DNA of 23,766 nt from a virus. The notes under the pieces are model-generated. The model was not told the DNA's origin. It ran no database searches and was given only the letters and a program-made list of their open reading frames with translations. Position numbers and translations under genes: made by a program. Below are positions 12,097-20,481 of this stretch, piece by piece (the first letter of the stretch is position 1; every line of letters begins with the position of its first letter). Where the stretch lies: the IMG/VR virus record IMGVR_UViG_3300037585_003661, positions 1 through 23,766 of that record. One strand, given 5' to 3'.

Positions 12097-12282
12097 ATGT
12101 ATGAAGAAGCTAATGCATCAGGAGCTGGGACCGCTGTACCGAATGTAATCCCGTTTCCCATTTCCCACCGAAAAGCTGAGGTTGATGATGTGAAAGATAG
12201 ACATCAGAAGCACGGCGGTACCGCGAAAATTCAGGTCTTGTTCTATTGGTCGTTGGTTGGTTGGCTATTATTCAATCTGTGA
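12097..12282 (+). CDS. Small C-terminally anchored membrane protein (61 aa)
   Basis: An AAAGGAG lies eight bases before the ATG at 12097, a better start than the frame's upstream ATG at 11869. The product has a soluble front and a C-terminal hydrophobic segment, VLFYWSLVGWLLFNL, that would anchor it in the membrane. The front includes repeat-encoded residues: GAGTAVPN from part B and IPFPISH from part A. A further B-like element gives HGGTA. So the repeats lie within the gene in frame. Function unknown; a host-membrane effector is possible. Confidence 0.5.
   Translation: MYEEANASGAGTAVPNVIPFPISHRKAEVDDVKDRHQKHGGTAKIQVLFYWSLVGWLLFNL
12119..12170 (+). repeat. Composite repeat copy 4 (B then A), inside a gene
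   Basis: Part B is CAGGAGCTGGGACCGCTG (from 12119) and part A is CCCGTTTCCCATTTCCCACC (from 12150). A partial B (CACGGCGGTACCGCG) follows at 12211-12225. Reading frame of B is the same here and in the nuclease gene (codons for Ala-Gly-Thr). Confidence 0.6.
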
Positions 12283-12337
12283 GGTTAAAATAAAAAATGA
12301 AATAAATGTAAATATTCGCTTGATATGGTCATGGGAT

Positions 12338-12367
12338 TTGATAAGCTTTCATTGTTATAAATATAAA
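12338..12367 (+). promoter_or_regulatory. Weak possible promoter before the 119-aa gene
   Basis: TTGATA (12338-12343), 18-base spacer and TATAAA (12362-12367). The implied start lies close to the TAGGAG ribosome binding site, which makes it uncertain. Confidence 0.35.
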
Positions 12368-12384
12368 CAATAGGAGTATATAAT

Positions 12385-12744
12385 ATGACAAAGACAAAAG
12401 AGAACGAAAGTCCTTTCGCACTTAAAGGAAAACAAAAAAAGCTTGTTATCCAAAGTTGTGAATTGTTAGACAACAAATCGCAATTAAGTAGTGATTGGAA
12501 TAGAATAATAAAACCAGAATTGATTTTATTATTTGAAGATCACTCTCAATACAGTGCGGTAAATCATACCCTCACTGGTTTGGGTTGTGTTAAAAATAAA
12601 ACTCATTATGCAATACATAAAAATGTAAAAGAGTATAATATGTTTGATAGTGAGAATTTTAAAAAACAATATCCTGATTTGTTTAAAAAGTTCAGTAAAA
12701 AGAACGTAAGAACGAATTGGACTTACTCAATAAAAGAGGTATAA
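12385..12744 (+). CDS. Hypothetical phage protein (119 aa)
   Basis: TAGGAG precedes the ATG by eight bases. The product starts MTKTKENESPFALKGKQKK and is basic and polar. It has a helical segment (QSCELLDNKSQLSSDWNRI), a central piece LLFEDHSQYSAVNHTLTGLG and a Lys-rich end. It has no membrane segment and no known motif. Its base composition returns to the AT-rich background after the GC-richer patch. It is followed after six bases by another small gene, so the two probably form a unit. Function unknown. Confidence 0.7.
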   Translation: MTKTKENESPFALKGKQKKLVIQSCELLDNKSQLSSDWNRIIKPELILLFEDHSQYSAVNHTLTGLGCVKNKTHYAIHKNVKEYNMFDSENFKKQYPDLFKKFSKKNVRTNWTYSIKEV

Positions 12745-12750
12745 TTCATT

Positions 12751-13035
12751 ATGACAAAAGCACTTATAAAAATGAATGAGATTATATCTCAAAACAAAAG
12801 TAATGATGAGATCGTTGCGGAATTAAAACAATTCGTGGATATCTTAAAGAATAAAAAAGAAAGCACGATTGATTGGCAACTTGTTGCAGGATATCTAGAT
12901 CAACAAGTCTTTGAGTTCTTTTTAAGAAATCAAAATGATGAGAAGATCAAAGAGTTCGCAACAACACTCGCTGGAAATCTCGCGGAAAAATTTGGACTTG
13001 TGCGAGATACTACGACAATGACACGACCTAATTAA
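12751..13035 (+). CDS. Hypothetical helical phage protein (94 aa)
   Basis: The product starts MTKALIKMNEIISQNK and is predicted to be almost entirely helical. A middle segment, DIL-KNKKESTIDWQLVAGYL, is followed by FEFFLRNQNDEKIKEFATTL. This could be a helical bundle or coiled-coil adaptor. A GAGGT lies about ten bases before the ATG. A strong GC-rich hairpin (13043-13066) begins seven bases after the stop. No family recognised. Confidence 0.68.
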   Translation: MTKALIKMNEIISQNKSNDEIVAELKQFVDILKNKKESTIDWQLVAGYLDQQVFEFFLRNQNDEKIKEFATTLAGNLAEKFGLVRDTTTMTRPN

Positions 13036-13042
13036 ACCTAAT

Positions 13043-13066
13043 GCGTGGCGGATAAAACCGCCACGC
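13043..13066 (+). repeat. Perfect 9-bp GC-rich hairpin without T-tract
   Basis: GCGTGGCGG (13043-13051) pairs exactly with CCGCCACGC (13058-13066) across an ATAAAA loop. No T-run follows. It lies in the 142-base gap before the large terminase gene. It may end or stabilise the upstream mRNA, or mark a packaging-related site; neither is shown. Confidence 0.7.
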
Positions 13067-13177
13067 TGTCCGCCAGGCTATCACCTGTAGCCATCTCAAT
13101 ATTAGTATCTCTTTTTTCCTACATACTAGATTTAGCGATTTTTCCACACCACACCCCCTAGATTTTGCGAATGTGAC

Positions 13178-14710
13178 TTGACAAACAACATACGTGCAAA
13201 GTTAGACAAATATGATATAACCAAAATACTTATGGATTTAGATTTACTGCCAAAAGAGAAGTTAATTAAGGTAAAACAACTTCTAGATGCAAAAAAGATA
13301 CTGAAAGCGAGAACAGAATTCCTTTTCTTTGTAAAACAAGTATGGCCAGATTTCATTTGCAGAGAAGCAAATGAACCTTCTAAGTGGGGCCACCATCAAA
13401 TAATTGCTGAGAAATTGACTCAAGTAGCTGAAGGCAAGATCAAGAGGCTCATTATCAACATGCCACCTAGACATACTAAATCTGAATTTGCATCATATTT
13501 GTTTCCTTCTTGGATAATGGGACTCCGACCCAAAGCCAAAATCATGCAGGTTTCTCACAATGCTGAACTCTCACAAAGGTTTGGTAGAAAAGTAAGAAAC
13601 TTAGTTGACAGTACCGAATATAAAAAAATTTTTAATAATATGGGACTCCAACAGGATAGCAAAGCTGCAGGTCGTTGGGAAACTTCTGATGGAGGTGAAT
13701 ATTTTGCAGCGGGTGTCGGTGGTGCCATAACGGGTAGGGGTGCTGATGTATTAATTATTGATGACCCTCACACCGAACAAAATGTCATGTCTGATTCTGC
13801 AATGGAGAAGACCTATGATTGGTATGTATCGGGTCCACGTCAACGTTTACAACCTGGTGGGTCGATCGTGGTCGTAATGACTAGATGGGCTACAGATGAT
13901 TTGACAGGAAGACTTCTCAAAGCGCAAGCGAACACAGGCGCGGACAAATGGGAGGTGGTCGAGTTTCCAGCACTCCTGGACGACGGAGAACCTGTATGGC
14001 CAGAGTATTGGAAGAAAGAAGAATTAGAATCTGTAAAAGCATCTATACCTCCTCAACGTTGGAACGCACAGTATATGCAAAACCCAACTTCAGAAGAAGG
14101 AGCCATCATCAAACGTGAATACTGGCGACCATGGTCGGGGGGCATGCCAGAGTTAGAATTTGTTATTCAATCACTTGACACTGCTTTTTCAAAAAAAGAT
14201 TCTGCTGACTATAGTGCAATAACTACTTGGGGTGTGTTTAGACCATCAGAGGATTCTCCACCATGTTTAATGTTACTTGATGCAATGAAAGGTCGTTGGG
14301 ACTTTCCAGAACTAAAAGCAGTTGCAACTGAAGAATATACATATTGGAAACCTGAAGCTTGTATTATTGAGGCGAAGGCCAGTGGACTACCGCTCATTCA
14401 AGAATTACGTAGAACTGGAATACCTGTTCAAGAATTTGTTCCTGGTCGAGGAAAAGATAAAGTTTCACGTGTAAATGCAGTGTCTCCTGTCTTTTCGTCA
14501 GGTATGGTTTTTTATCCTGAAGGTAAACAATTTGCTCATGAAGTCATTGAAGAATGCGCAGCATTTCCTCATGGAGATAATGATGACCTCGTGGACAGTA
14601 CCACACAAGCTGTGTTAAGATACAGAGAAGGTAATTTTATATCGGCTGATTTTGACTATGAACCTACAGATCATGTAAGGTTGCCTCAAGAATATAAATA
14701 TTATACGTAG
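13178..14710 (+). CDS. terL: Terminase large subunit
   Basis: The DNA packaging motor and nuclease (510 aa). The ATPase domain has a Walker A-like MPPRHTKSE at 95-103 and Walker B LIIDDPH with D195/D196. The RNase H-like nuclease domain has D334 (in SLDTAF), E398 (in IEAKASG) and the acidic DDLVD at 469-473. This order is standard for phage large terminases that cut and pump DNA into the prohead through the portal. The frame has no ATG near its start; the TTG at 13178 (MTNNIRAKL) is the best choice, with no clear ribosome binding site. A later ATG at 13229 would remove only 17 residues. It begins the structural operon. Confidence 0.96.
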   Translation: MTNNIRAKLDKYDITKILMDLDLLPKEKLIKVKQLLDAKKILKARTEFLFFVKQVWPDFICREANEPSKWGHHQIIAEKLTQVAEGKIKRLIINMPPRHTKSEFASYLFPSWIMGLRPKAKIMQVSHNAELSQRFGRKVRNLVDSTEYKKIFNNMGLQQDSKAAGRWETSDGGEYFAAGVGGAITGRGADVLIIDDPHTEQNVMSDSAMEKTYDWYVSGPRQRLQPGGSIVVVMTRWATDDLTGRLLKAQANTGADKWEVVEFPALLDDGEPVWPEYWKKEELESVKASIPPQRWNAQYMQNPTSEEGAIIKREYWRPWSGGMPELEFVIQSLDTAFSKKDSADYSAITTWGVFRPSEDSPPCLMLLDAMKGRWDFPELKAVATEEYTYWKPEACIIEAKASGLPLIQELRRTGIPVQEFVPGRGKDKVSRVNAVSPVFSSGMVFYPEGKQFAHEVIEECAAFPHGDNDDLVDSTTQAVLRYREGNFISADFDYEPTDHVRLPQEYKYYT

Positions 14711-14716
14711 ACTAAC

Positions 14717-17350
14717 ATGGCTGATAATAATGTAATATTAGATTATGGTGAAATAGAAAATCTAGATGAAAAGAAACTAGAGGAAGCCAAAAAGAAATTT
14801 CAAGATACAGCATATACAATGGTTCGTGATGTAACGCCCGTGGTCGGTGAGTTACAATCCTATAAGTATGCATTACAAGATGCTGAGGCTATAGCAAAAG
14901 CTGCTAGAGGTGAAGAGGGTTATAAGGACATGACACCGATTGAAGCGTTAGCATACGCTGCTTTGACTGGACTTGGAGTTGCAGGGACTATTCCAATTGT
15001 CGGGCCTGTATTTAGAACAGCACAAAAAGGTATTCGTGCATTGATGCCGAACCGTGGAACACGGGAAATTGGAGGTCAAACAGTTCCTGGAGTACAAGCA
15101 AATGAATTTAATAGAATGAATTTAGATACTCCTATGAATGATGAAATAAGAAATGCAATTCAAAATGATCCTAGATTTCAAATATTTGTTAATAATTTAC
15201 CTGATTACAGACAAGCACCTAGATACTTAGAATCTAATTTGCAAGAGTATCGTCGTGTTTTTAGAAATGATCCTGCACAAATGGCACGGCTAAATGAACA
15301 ATATTCTACGAGAGGAAGCACTAAAAATTTAACTGAAGAAAAAGCGCAAGCATTAAAAAACGAAAAAGACTTTGATGCTAAAGTAATAGGTAATTCTTCT
15401 AAATCATTAACAGTACCAAACGAACCTTTAACATTTGGAAGAGGATTGAGACAAAATAAAAATGATACAGTTAAAGAATATCTTGGATCTGCAGCTTGGG
15501 ACGAAGTAAATAGATCTGGTAATGCAATGGGTACACCGCAAGAGTGGATGGGTTTTTTAAAAGGTTTAAGACAAAAAGGAATTAAAGCAGAAGAATTATC
15601 GGACTCAGGATTATTGATGTTTGGTAAAGGTGGTGAACCTGTGGGTGGAGATGTATTTAATTTAGCCAAATCAAATCCAAAAATGAAAATATCAAAACAA
15701 GAAATTTTAGCAGCGTTAGAATCTAATCCAACGTATAGAATGAAAACGAAAAATTATAGATATCCAATTAATACTGATGAAGTATTGAGTGTGTATCCTA
15801 ATTTTGCAAAACTAAGTAGAGAAGTAGAATCAATGATTTTAAGAAACACTACTGAAATGTCTAACGTTCAAGCGAGATCACAATTAAATAAAATTACAGA
15901 TGATTTAAATAATGATAGAATAGATTTTAATGATTTAGCAAGCACTCTTTCTGCAAGTCCAAATAAATTATCTTCACTTGAAGCAACCAAAGTAAGATTA
16001 GAAAAATCTTTAGATCAATTTAAAGACAATGACAAAATACTGCTACGAGCTTTGATTGATGAATATGATAAAGCAATTGGCATTGCATCAAGAGCGACCG
16101 AAGCAACTACAGCACCAAGACATAAAGGCACTTTTCCAGGTGGGGGATATGATTATAGAGAAAAGGTAACTTATTTAAATGAAGCTATACCAGGTAACTC
16201 AGTTAGCATGAGAGTAGACAGTACTCACTTCAATGATCCTAATGCAGTAACATTTGTAAGATATGACACTAGAGGTGTTGATAATTACGGGGACACTTAT
16301 TTCATGGTTGAGTTACAATCAGATCCTCATCAAAGTATAACTAAACAGGCATCAGAGCATTATAGACTTTTTAATAAAGGCGATAGTAAGACGAGCCCTG
16401 TAGATATGGTAAGAAAAAATCCAAATTCAAAATCAATAAGAACAAGAGTAGTAAAAAGAGAAATAGATGATCTTTTAAATAGACAGAATGAATTACAAAA
16501 AATTAATATGGAACGACCGCTTGCACCACCAGAGATTGAAGAATTAGACTCAATAATGAAAAGTATAAAAACTAAAGAAAGAGAATTAAATAGAATGCCT
16601 GCAAGACAAGGAGAGGTAACTCCAGGTAGTTCAAGTTCAAGACAATCTACTTATGATACTGGGGATATGACTTATGACTATTATCCGATGGGTAATGAAG
16701 CTACTTGGGTCAAAGCAAATATCAAAGGGTTAATTCATGATGCAAGAAAAAATAATAAAAGATATATTGCACTCGCACCAGCTGACTTTTTTCAACTGAC
16801 TATAAACAATAAAGCAAAGATTGAACAGTTTTATGGTTTAGGAAATAAAAGACTAACTGATAGATTTATAAATGTAGATGCTAAAAAAAATTTTTATAAT
16901 GAAGACGGATCTGGATTTGGTAAATATAGAAAATACAAAAAGGACAATCCTAATGATCTTGATGATCTAAGCTCCTCTCCTACTGAAGAATTAGGAGGAA
17001 TGGCCGTGGTTCCAAAGGCCATGAAAGATGTTGCAAAAGAACTTGGAGCAACGTTTACTACAAAGAAAGTATTTCATACAGATCAAAATAAACTATACAA
17101 ACTATATGATGATGAAAAAAAAGTGCCTAGATATGCTTTCAGTAAAAAATATGAAATGGAAGAGTTTTACAACAATTTAGACAGAAAAGGTGGATTAGAA
17201 ATGATTAAAATGGAAGCAGATGATCCTAGAAATTTTGTCGAAAGTATAGTAATAGATTTACAAGGGACTAATAAAAAGGCAAAAATGAAAGCCTACAAAT
17301 TTGGAGGATTGGTTGAAGTTAATAGATCTAACTTTGCACCATTATTTTAA
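14717..17350 (+). CDS. Large phage protein with EIQSD-like domain (putative virion-associated)
   Basis: 877 aa between the large terminase and the portal. A hydrophobic stretch (AYAALTGLGVAGTIPIVGPV, about 79-98) could span or disrupt a membrane. The segment YFMVELQSDPHQ (528-539) resembles the EIQSDWHQ signature of very large polyvalent phage proteins. So does the downstream pattern of W664 plus a helix and the ALAPADFFQL strand. This suggests a related, divergent domain. The C-terminus ends in KFGGLVEVNRSNFAPLF, a GG-type tail shared with two nearby proteins. Likely a structural or injected protein, from position and length; the enzymatic role, if any, is unknown. Its stop overlaps the next start. 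Confidence 0.7.
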   Translation: MADNNVILDYGEIENLDEKKLEEAKKKFQDTAYTMVRDVTPVVGELQSYKYALQDAEAIAKAARGEEGYKDMTPIEALAYAALTGLGVAGTIPIVGPVFRTAQKGIRALMPNRGTREIGGQTVPGVQANEFNRMNLDTPMNDEIRNAIQNDPRFQIFVNNLPDYRQAPRYLESNLQEYRRVFRNDPAQMARLNEQYSTRGSTKNLTEEKAQALKNEKDFDAKVIGNSSKSLTVPNEPLTFGRGLRQNKNDTVKEYLGSAAWDEVNRSGNAMGTPQEWMGFLKGLRQKGIKAEELSDSGLLMFGKGGEPVGGDVFNLAKSNPKMKISKQEILAALESNPTYRMKTKNYRYPINTDEVLSVYPNFAKLSREVESMILRNTTEMSNVQARSQLNKITDDLNNDRIDFNDLASTLSASPNKLSSLEATKVRLEKSLDQFKDNDKILLRALIDEYDKAIGIASRATEATTAPRHKGTFPGGGYDYREKVTYLNEAIPGNSVSMRVDSTHFNDPNAVTFVRYDTRGVDNYGDTYFMVELQSDPHQSITKQASEHYRLFNKGDSKTSPVDMVRKNPNSKSIRTRVVKREIDDLLNRQNELQKINMERPLAPPEIEELDSIMKSIKTKERELNRMPARQGEVTPGSSSSRQSTYDTGDMTYDYYPMGNEATWVKANIKGLIHDARKNNKRYIALAPADFFQLTINNKAKIEQFYGLGNKRLTDRFINVDAKKNFYNEDGSGFGKYRKYKKDNPNDLDDLSSSPTEELGGMAVVPKAMKDVAKELGATFTTKKVFHTDQNKLYKLYDDEKKVPRYAFSKKYEMEEFYNNLDRKGGLEMIKMEADDPRNFVESIVIDLQGTNKKAKMKAYKFGGLVEVNRSNFAPLF

Positions 17351-17559
17351 TGATTGATCAATACATAAAACAAGCTACTAAAGGTTCGCAAAATATTGCA
17401 GGAAATGTAAAAGGGCAAGTAGAACAACCTCAAAAAATATCCAAAGGGGTTGAGGGTTTTAAAAAAGAGCAAGGCATGAATTTAAAAAAAGGAGGCTTTA
17501 TTGCAAAAGGATGTGGTAAGGTTATGAGCAACAGACGTAAAAAAACAAGGATGTATTGA
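17350..17559 (+). CDS. Small GG-tail protein (69 aa)
   Basis: The ATG shares its A with the upstream stop. The product starts MIDQYIKQATKGSQN and is Gln/Lys-rich. It ends in a distinctive tail, KKGGFIAKGCGKVMSNRRKK, with TRMY after it. The same kind of tail (GG, hydrophobic pair, basic residues, final aromatic) closes the proteins at 14717-17350 and 19885-20481. I believe similar RRK-type ends with KGCG occur in other marine phages, not verified. It is placed between the large protein and the portal, so a minor virion component or scaffold-like role is likely. Confidence 0.72.
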   Translation: MIDQYIKQATKGSQNIAGNVKGQVEQPQKISKGVEGFKKEQGMNLKKGGFIAKGCGKVMSNRRKKTRMY

Positions 17560-19907
17560 TGTCAGGAGAAAGTTTCGAAAACACAGATTTAGAAATTGAA
17601 CAAGAAACAGGTTCATTACCAGAAGACGTAGGCACTGTGCTTGATGAAGATGAAAATGTAATTGCAGGAGAAGCTCTACCAGAAGTTCCTGTTGAATCTT
17701 TTTATACTAACCTTGCAACTGTTTTAGATGAGCAAACACTTTCTAAGATTGGAAGTGACTTAATATCTGATTACGAACAAGATAAGAGATCAAGACAAGA
17801 GTGGGTAGATTCTTACGTCAAAGGTTTAGATCTATTAGGTTTTAAATATGAATCACCAAGCAGACCATTCTTAGGTGCAGCTGGTGTAACACATCCATTA
17901 CTAGCAGAATCTGCAACACAGTTTCAAGCACAAGCAATAAAAGAATTGTTACCATCAGACGGACCCGTAAGAACAGAAGTCATCGGTGCACAAACAGACG
18001 AGAAAATAGATCAAGCTAGTAGAGTTAAAGATTACATGAATTATATGATCATGAACAAAATGGAGGAGTACACTCCAGACATGGATCAAATGTTATTTAT
18101 ATTACCTCTAACAGGTTCAACATTTAAAAAGGTTTACTTCGATCCAGTAATGAATAGAGCATGTGCAAAATTTATAAAAGCTGAAGATTTAGTCGTACCT
18201 TACAATGCAACTGATTTATCAGATGCTAGCAGGATTTCACAAATTGTACAGACATCAGAAAATGATTTACGTAAGTTACAAGTTTCGGGATTCTATAGAG
18301 ACATAGATCTCCCGAGACCAGTTTATAAACAGGATAAAGTCCAAGAGAAGATTTATGAACTGGAGGGCGTGTCCGCAAATGATGGACGGGATCGTGGTGG
18401 GTTATATAATTTAGTAGAAGTACATACTAATTTGGATATTCCAGGTTATGAAGATCCAGATGGTATTAAAGTTCCATACATTGTAACAGTCGATGAAGAC
18501 TCTAGAAAAATTTTATCTATTTACAGAAATTACAATGAGAATGATGAATTAAAAAAACCAAAACAGTATTTTGTTCATTATAAATTTTTACCAGGACTTG
18601 GTTTTTATGGTTTTGGTTTAATACACATGATTGGTGGTTTATCAAGAACTGCAACCTCTGCACTAAGACAATTGTTAGATGCTGGAACTTTATCAAATCT
18701 ACCTGCTGGTTTTAAATCTAGGGGATTGAGAATAAGAGATGATGCAGAGCCATTACAACCAGGTGAGTTTAGAGATGTAGATGCGCCTGGCGGAAACATA
18801 AAAGATCAATTTCAATTTTTACCATTCAAAGGCCCTGATGCTACATTGTTTCAATTATTAAACTTCTGCGTAGAATCAGGAAGAAGATTTGCTTCAATTG
18901 CTGATATGAAAGTATCTGACATGAATGCGCAATCTCCTGTTGGAACTACAATGGCGATCCTTGAGCGAGGGTCAAAAGTTATGTCTGCAATTCATAAGAG
19001 ATGTTATTATGCAATGAGACAAGAATTTAAAATGCTATCAAAAGTATTTGCTGATTACTTACCTCCAGAATATCCTTACGATGTTATTGGTGGAAATAGA
19101 TTTGTTAAACAATCTGATTTTGATGATAGAGTAGATGTTATTCCAGTAGCTGATCCTGATATCTATTCTATGACACAAAGAATACAGGTTGCACAAGCTG
19201 AACTACAACTAGCACAATCTAATCCAGGTATGCATGATGTTCATGAAGCTTACAAAAGAATGTACCAAGCTTTAGGTGTAAAAAATATAAATGGTATTTT
19301 GAAACCACCACCTGAGCCACCAAAACCTTTAGACCCAGCAATTGAAAATACTGGTGCTCTACAAATGATAATTCCAAAAGCTTTTCCTCAACAAGATCAT
19401 GAAGCACACATACAAGCACACATGGCATTTATGACTTCTAGGATGGTTCAGGTAAATCCACAAATTTATGGTCTACTTCAAGGTCATTTAATGGAACATA
19501 TTTCATTACAAGTGAAACAAGAGATTCTACAACAGTTTAATCAAGATGAAAGAATGGTTGAGATGCAGTCTGTTGATGAAGAGGCGTTCACAGTGGAGTT
19601 TGATAACGCTGTAGCACAAAGAATTGCTCAAAGAATTCAAGAATTAGTAGCTATGGAACAACAATTTACTGCTCAACAGAACCAAGATCCTCTTTTAGCT
19701 TTAAAACAAAAAGAATTAGACCTACGAGCGATGGATATTCAAAGAAAAGCTAGTGAAGAAGCACAAAAAATGGAGTTTGAGACTAATAAATTTAGTGCAC
19801 AACAAACTTTAGCTGAAGATAAGTTGAATTTGAATGAAGAACTTGGTAAAAAAAGAGTAGAATTACAAGAAGAAAAATTAGAAAATGAAAAAAACCGTGA
19901 AAAATAG
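17559..19907 (+). CDS. Portal protein
   Basis: The ATG at 17559 shares its A with the upstream stop TGA. The 782-aa product is the size of podovirus-type portal proteins. Characteristic parts are the helical N-terminus with DYEQDKRSRQEWVDSYVKGL, then SRPFLGAAGVTHPLLAES, QAIKELLPSDGPV, and the GSTFKKVYFDP segment. The C-terminal third is a Gln/Glu-rich coiled coil (ALKQKELDLRAMDIQRK). The portal forms the dodecameric ring at one capsid vertex through which DNA is packaged and ejected. Gene order (large terminase, this gene, scaffold, capsid) fits. Its end overlaps the next gene by 23 nt. Confidence 0.92.
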   Translation: MSGESFENTDLEIEQETGSLPEDVGTVLDEDENVIAGEALPEVPVESFYTNLATVLDEQTLSKIGSDLISDYEQDKRSRQEWVDSYVKGLDLLGFKYESPSRPFLGAAGVTHPLLAESATQFQAQAIKELLPSDGPVRTEVIGAQTDEKIDQASRVKDYMNYMIMNKMEEYTPDMDQMLFILPLTGSTFKKVYFDPVMNRACAKFIKAEDLVVPYNATDLSDASRISQIVQTSENDLRKLQVSGFYRDIDLPRPVYKQDKVQEKIYELEGVSANDGRDRGGLYNLVEVHTNLDIPGYEDPDGIKVPYIVTVDEDSRKILSIYRNYNENDELKKPKQYFVHYKFLPGLGFYGFGLIHMIGGLSRTATSALRQLLDAGTLSNLPAGFKSRGLRIRDDAEPLQPGEFRDVDAPGGNIKDQFQFLPFKGPDATLFQLLNFCVESGRRFASIADMKVSDMNAQSPVGTTMAILERGSKVMSAIHKRCYYAMRQEFKMLSKVFADYLPPEYPYDVIGGNRFVKQSDFDDRVDVIPVADPDIYSMTQRIQVAQAELQLAQSNPGMHDVHEAYKRMYQALGVKNINGILKPPPEPPKPLDPAIENTGALQMIIPKAFPQQDHEAHIQAHMAFMTSRMVQVNPQIYGLLQGHLMEHISLQVKQEILQQFNQDERMVEMQSVDEEAFTVEFDNAVAQRIAQRIQELVAMEQQFTAQQNQDPLLALKQKELDLRAMDIQRKASEEAQKMEFETNKFSAQQTLAEDKLNLNEELGKKRVELQEEKLENEKNREK

Positions 19908-20481
19908 AAAAATAGGTAAAAAATTTGGGCCTCCACCTGAAAAAGGGCCTATGCCTCAAGGTTTTTTCAAAGGAGCTTTAGCTGATGCTAACAAAGGTCA
20001 AGCAATGTCACCTGGAACAGGGGCAACAGGTGGTACAAGAGGTGGAGGAAGAGACCCAAGTGCTCAATTTGATGGCACAAAGACATCACCTGCAGCAAAA
20101 CAAGCTTTAGCAACACAAAGAAAGACAACAAGAGAAACTTTAAATCCATCAACTAAACTTTCAAGCAAAATTATTCAAGGGTTAGCAAGTTCAGTTATAC
20201 CTGGAGGAGGATTTTTAGTTGCAAAAATGCAAGATTCAGTGCCTTATTACAAAAGAGGCAAAAACAAGAAAAAAACTAGTCCTTTTGCAGGTAGAGATAA
20301 TGGAGGTGACCCAGCTCCGCTGCCAAAAGTTGAATCTATAGATATAAATGCACCAGAATTACCGATAGGTAAAAAACCAATTGTGCCTTATAAGTTTGAT
20401 TTTCAATATAGAGATGGCGGAATGGTTAGAGGTTCGGGTAAAATTTTAAAAAATAAAATTAAGAAAGCGAGGATTTTTTAA
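19885..20481 (+). CDS. Gly/Pro-rich structural-type protein with GG tail (198 aa)
   Basis: The ATG lies within the end of the portal gene. The product starts MKKTVKNRKIGKKFGPPP and has disordered Gly/Pro/Ser-rich regions (MSPGTGATGGTRGGG). A short hydrophobic part is LASSVIPGGGFLVAKM. The tail is YRDGGMVRGSGKILKNKIKK followed by ARIF. The tail aligns with that of the 69-aa protein. Low-complexity composition and position point to a minor virion or assembly protein. No family is named with confidence. Confidence 0.68.
   Translation: MKKTVKNRKIGKKFGPPPEKGPMPQGFFKGALADANKGQAMSPGTGATGGTRGGGRDPSAQFDGTKTSPAAKQALATQRKTTRETLNPSTKLSSKIIQGLASSVIPGGGFLVAKMQDSVPYYKRGKNKKKTSPFAGRDNGGDPAPLPKVESIDINAPELPIGKKPIVPYKFDFQYRDGGMVRGSGKILKNKIKKARIF

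Noticed and set aside
10417-12225. CRISPR array
   Set aside because: Repeats vary in sequence and spacing and have no uniform spacers or nearby cas genes.
11869-12282. Single 137-aa protein gene
   Set aside because: The ATG is only four bases from its ribosome binding site and the frame crosses repeat DNA; two smaller genes fit the signals better.
13178-13183. TTGACA at the large terminase start as a -35 element
   Set aside because: No -10 at 15-19 bases; the TTG is better explained as the start codon.
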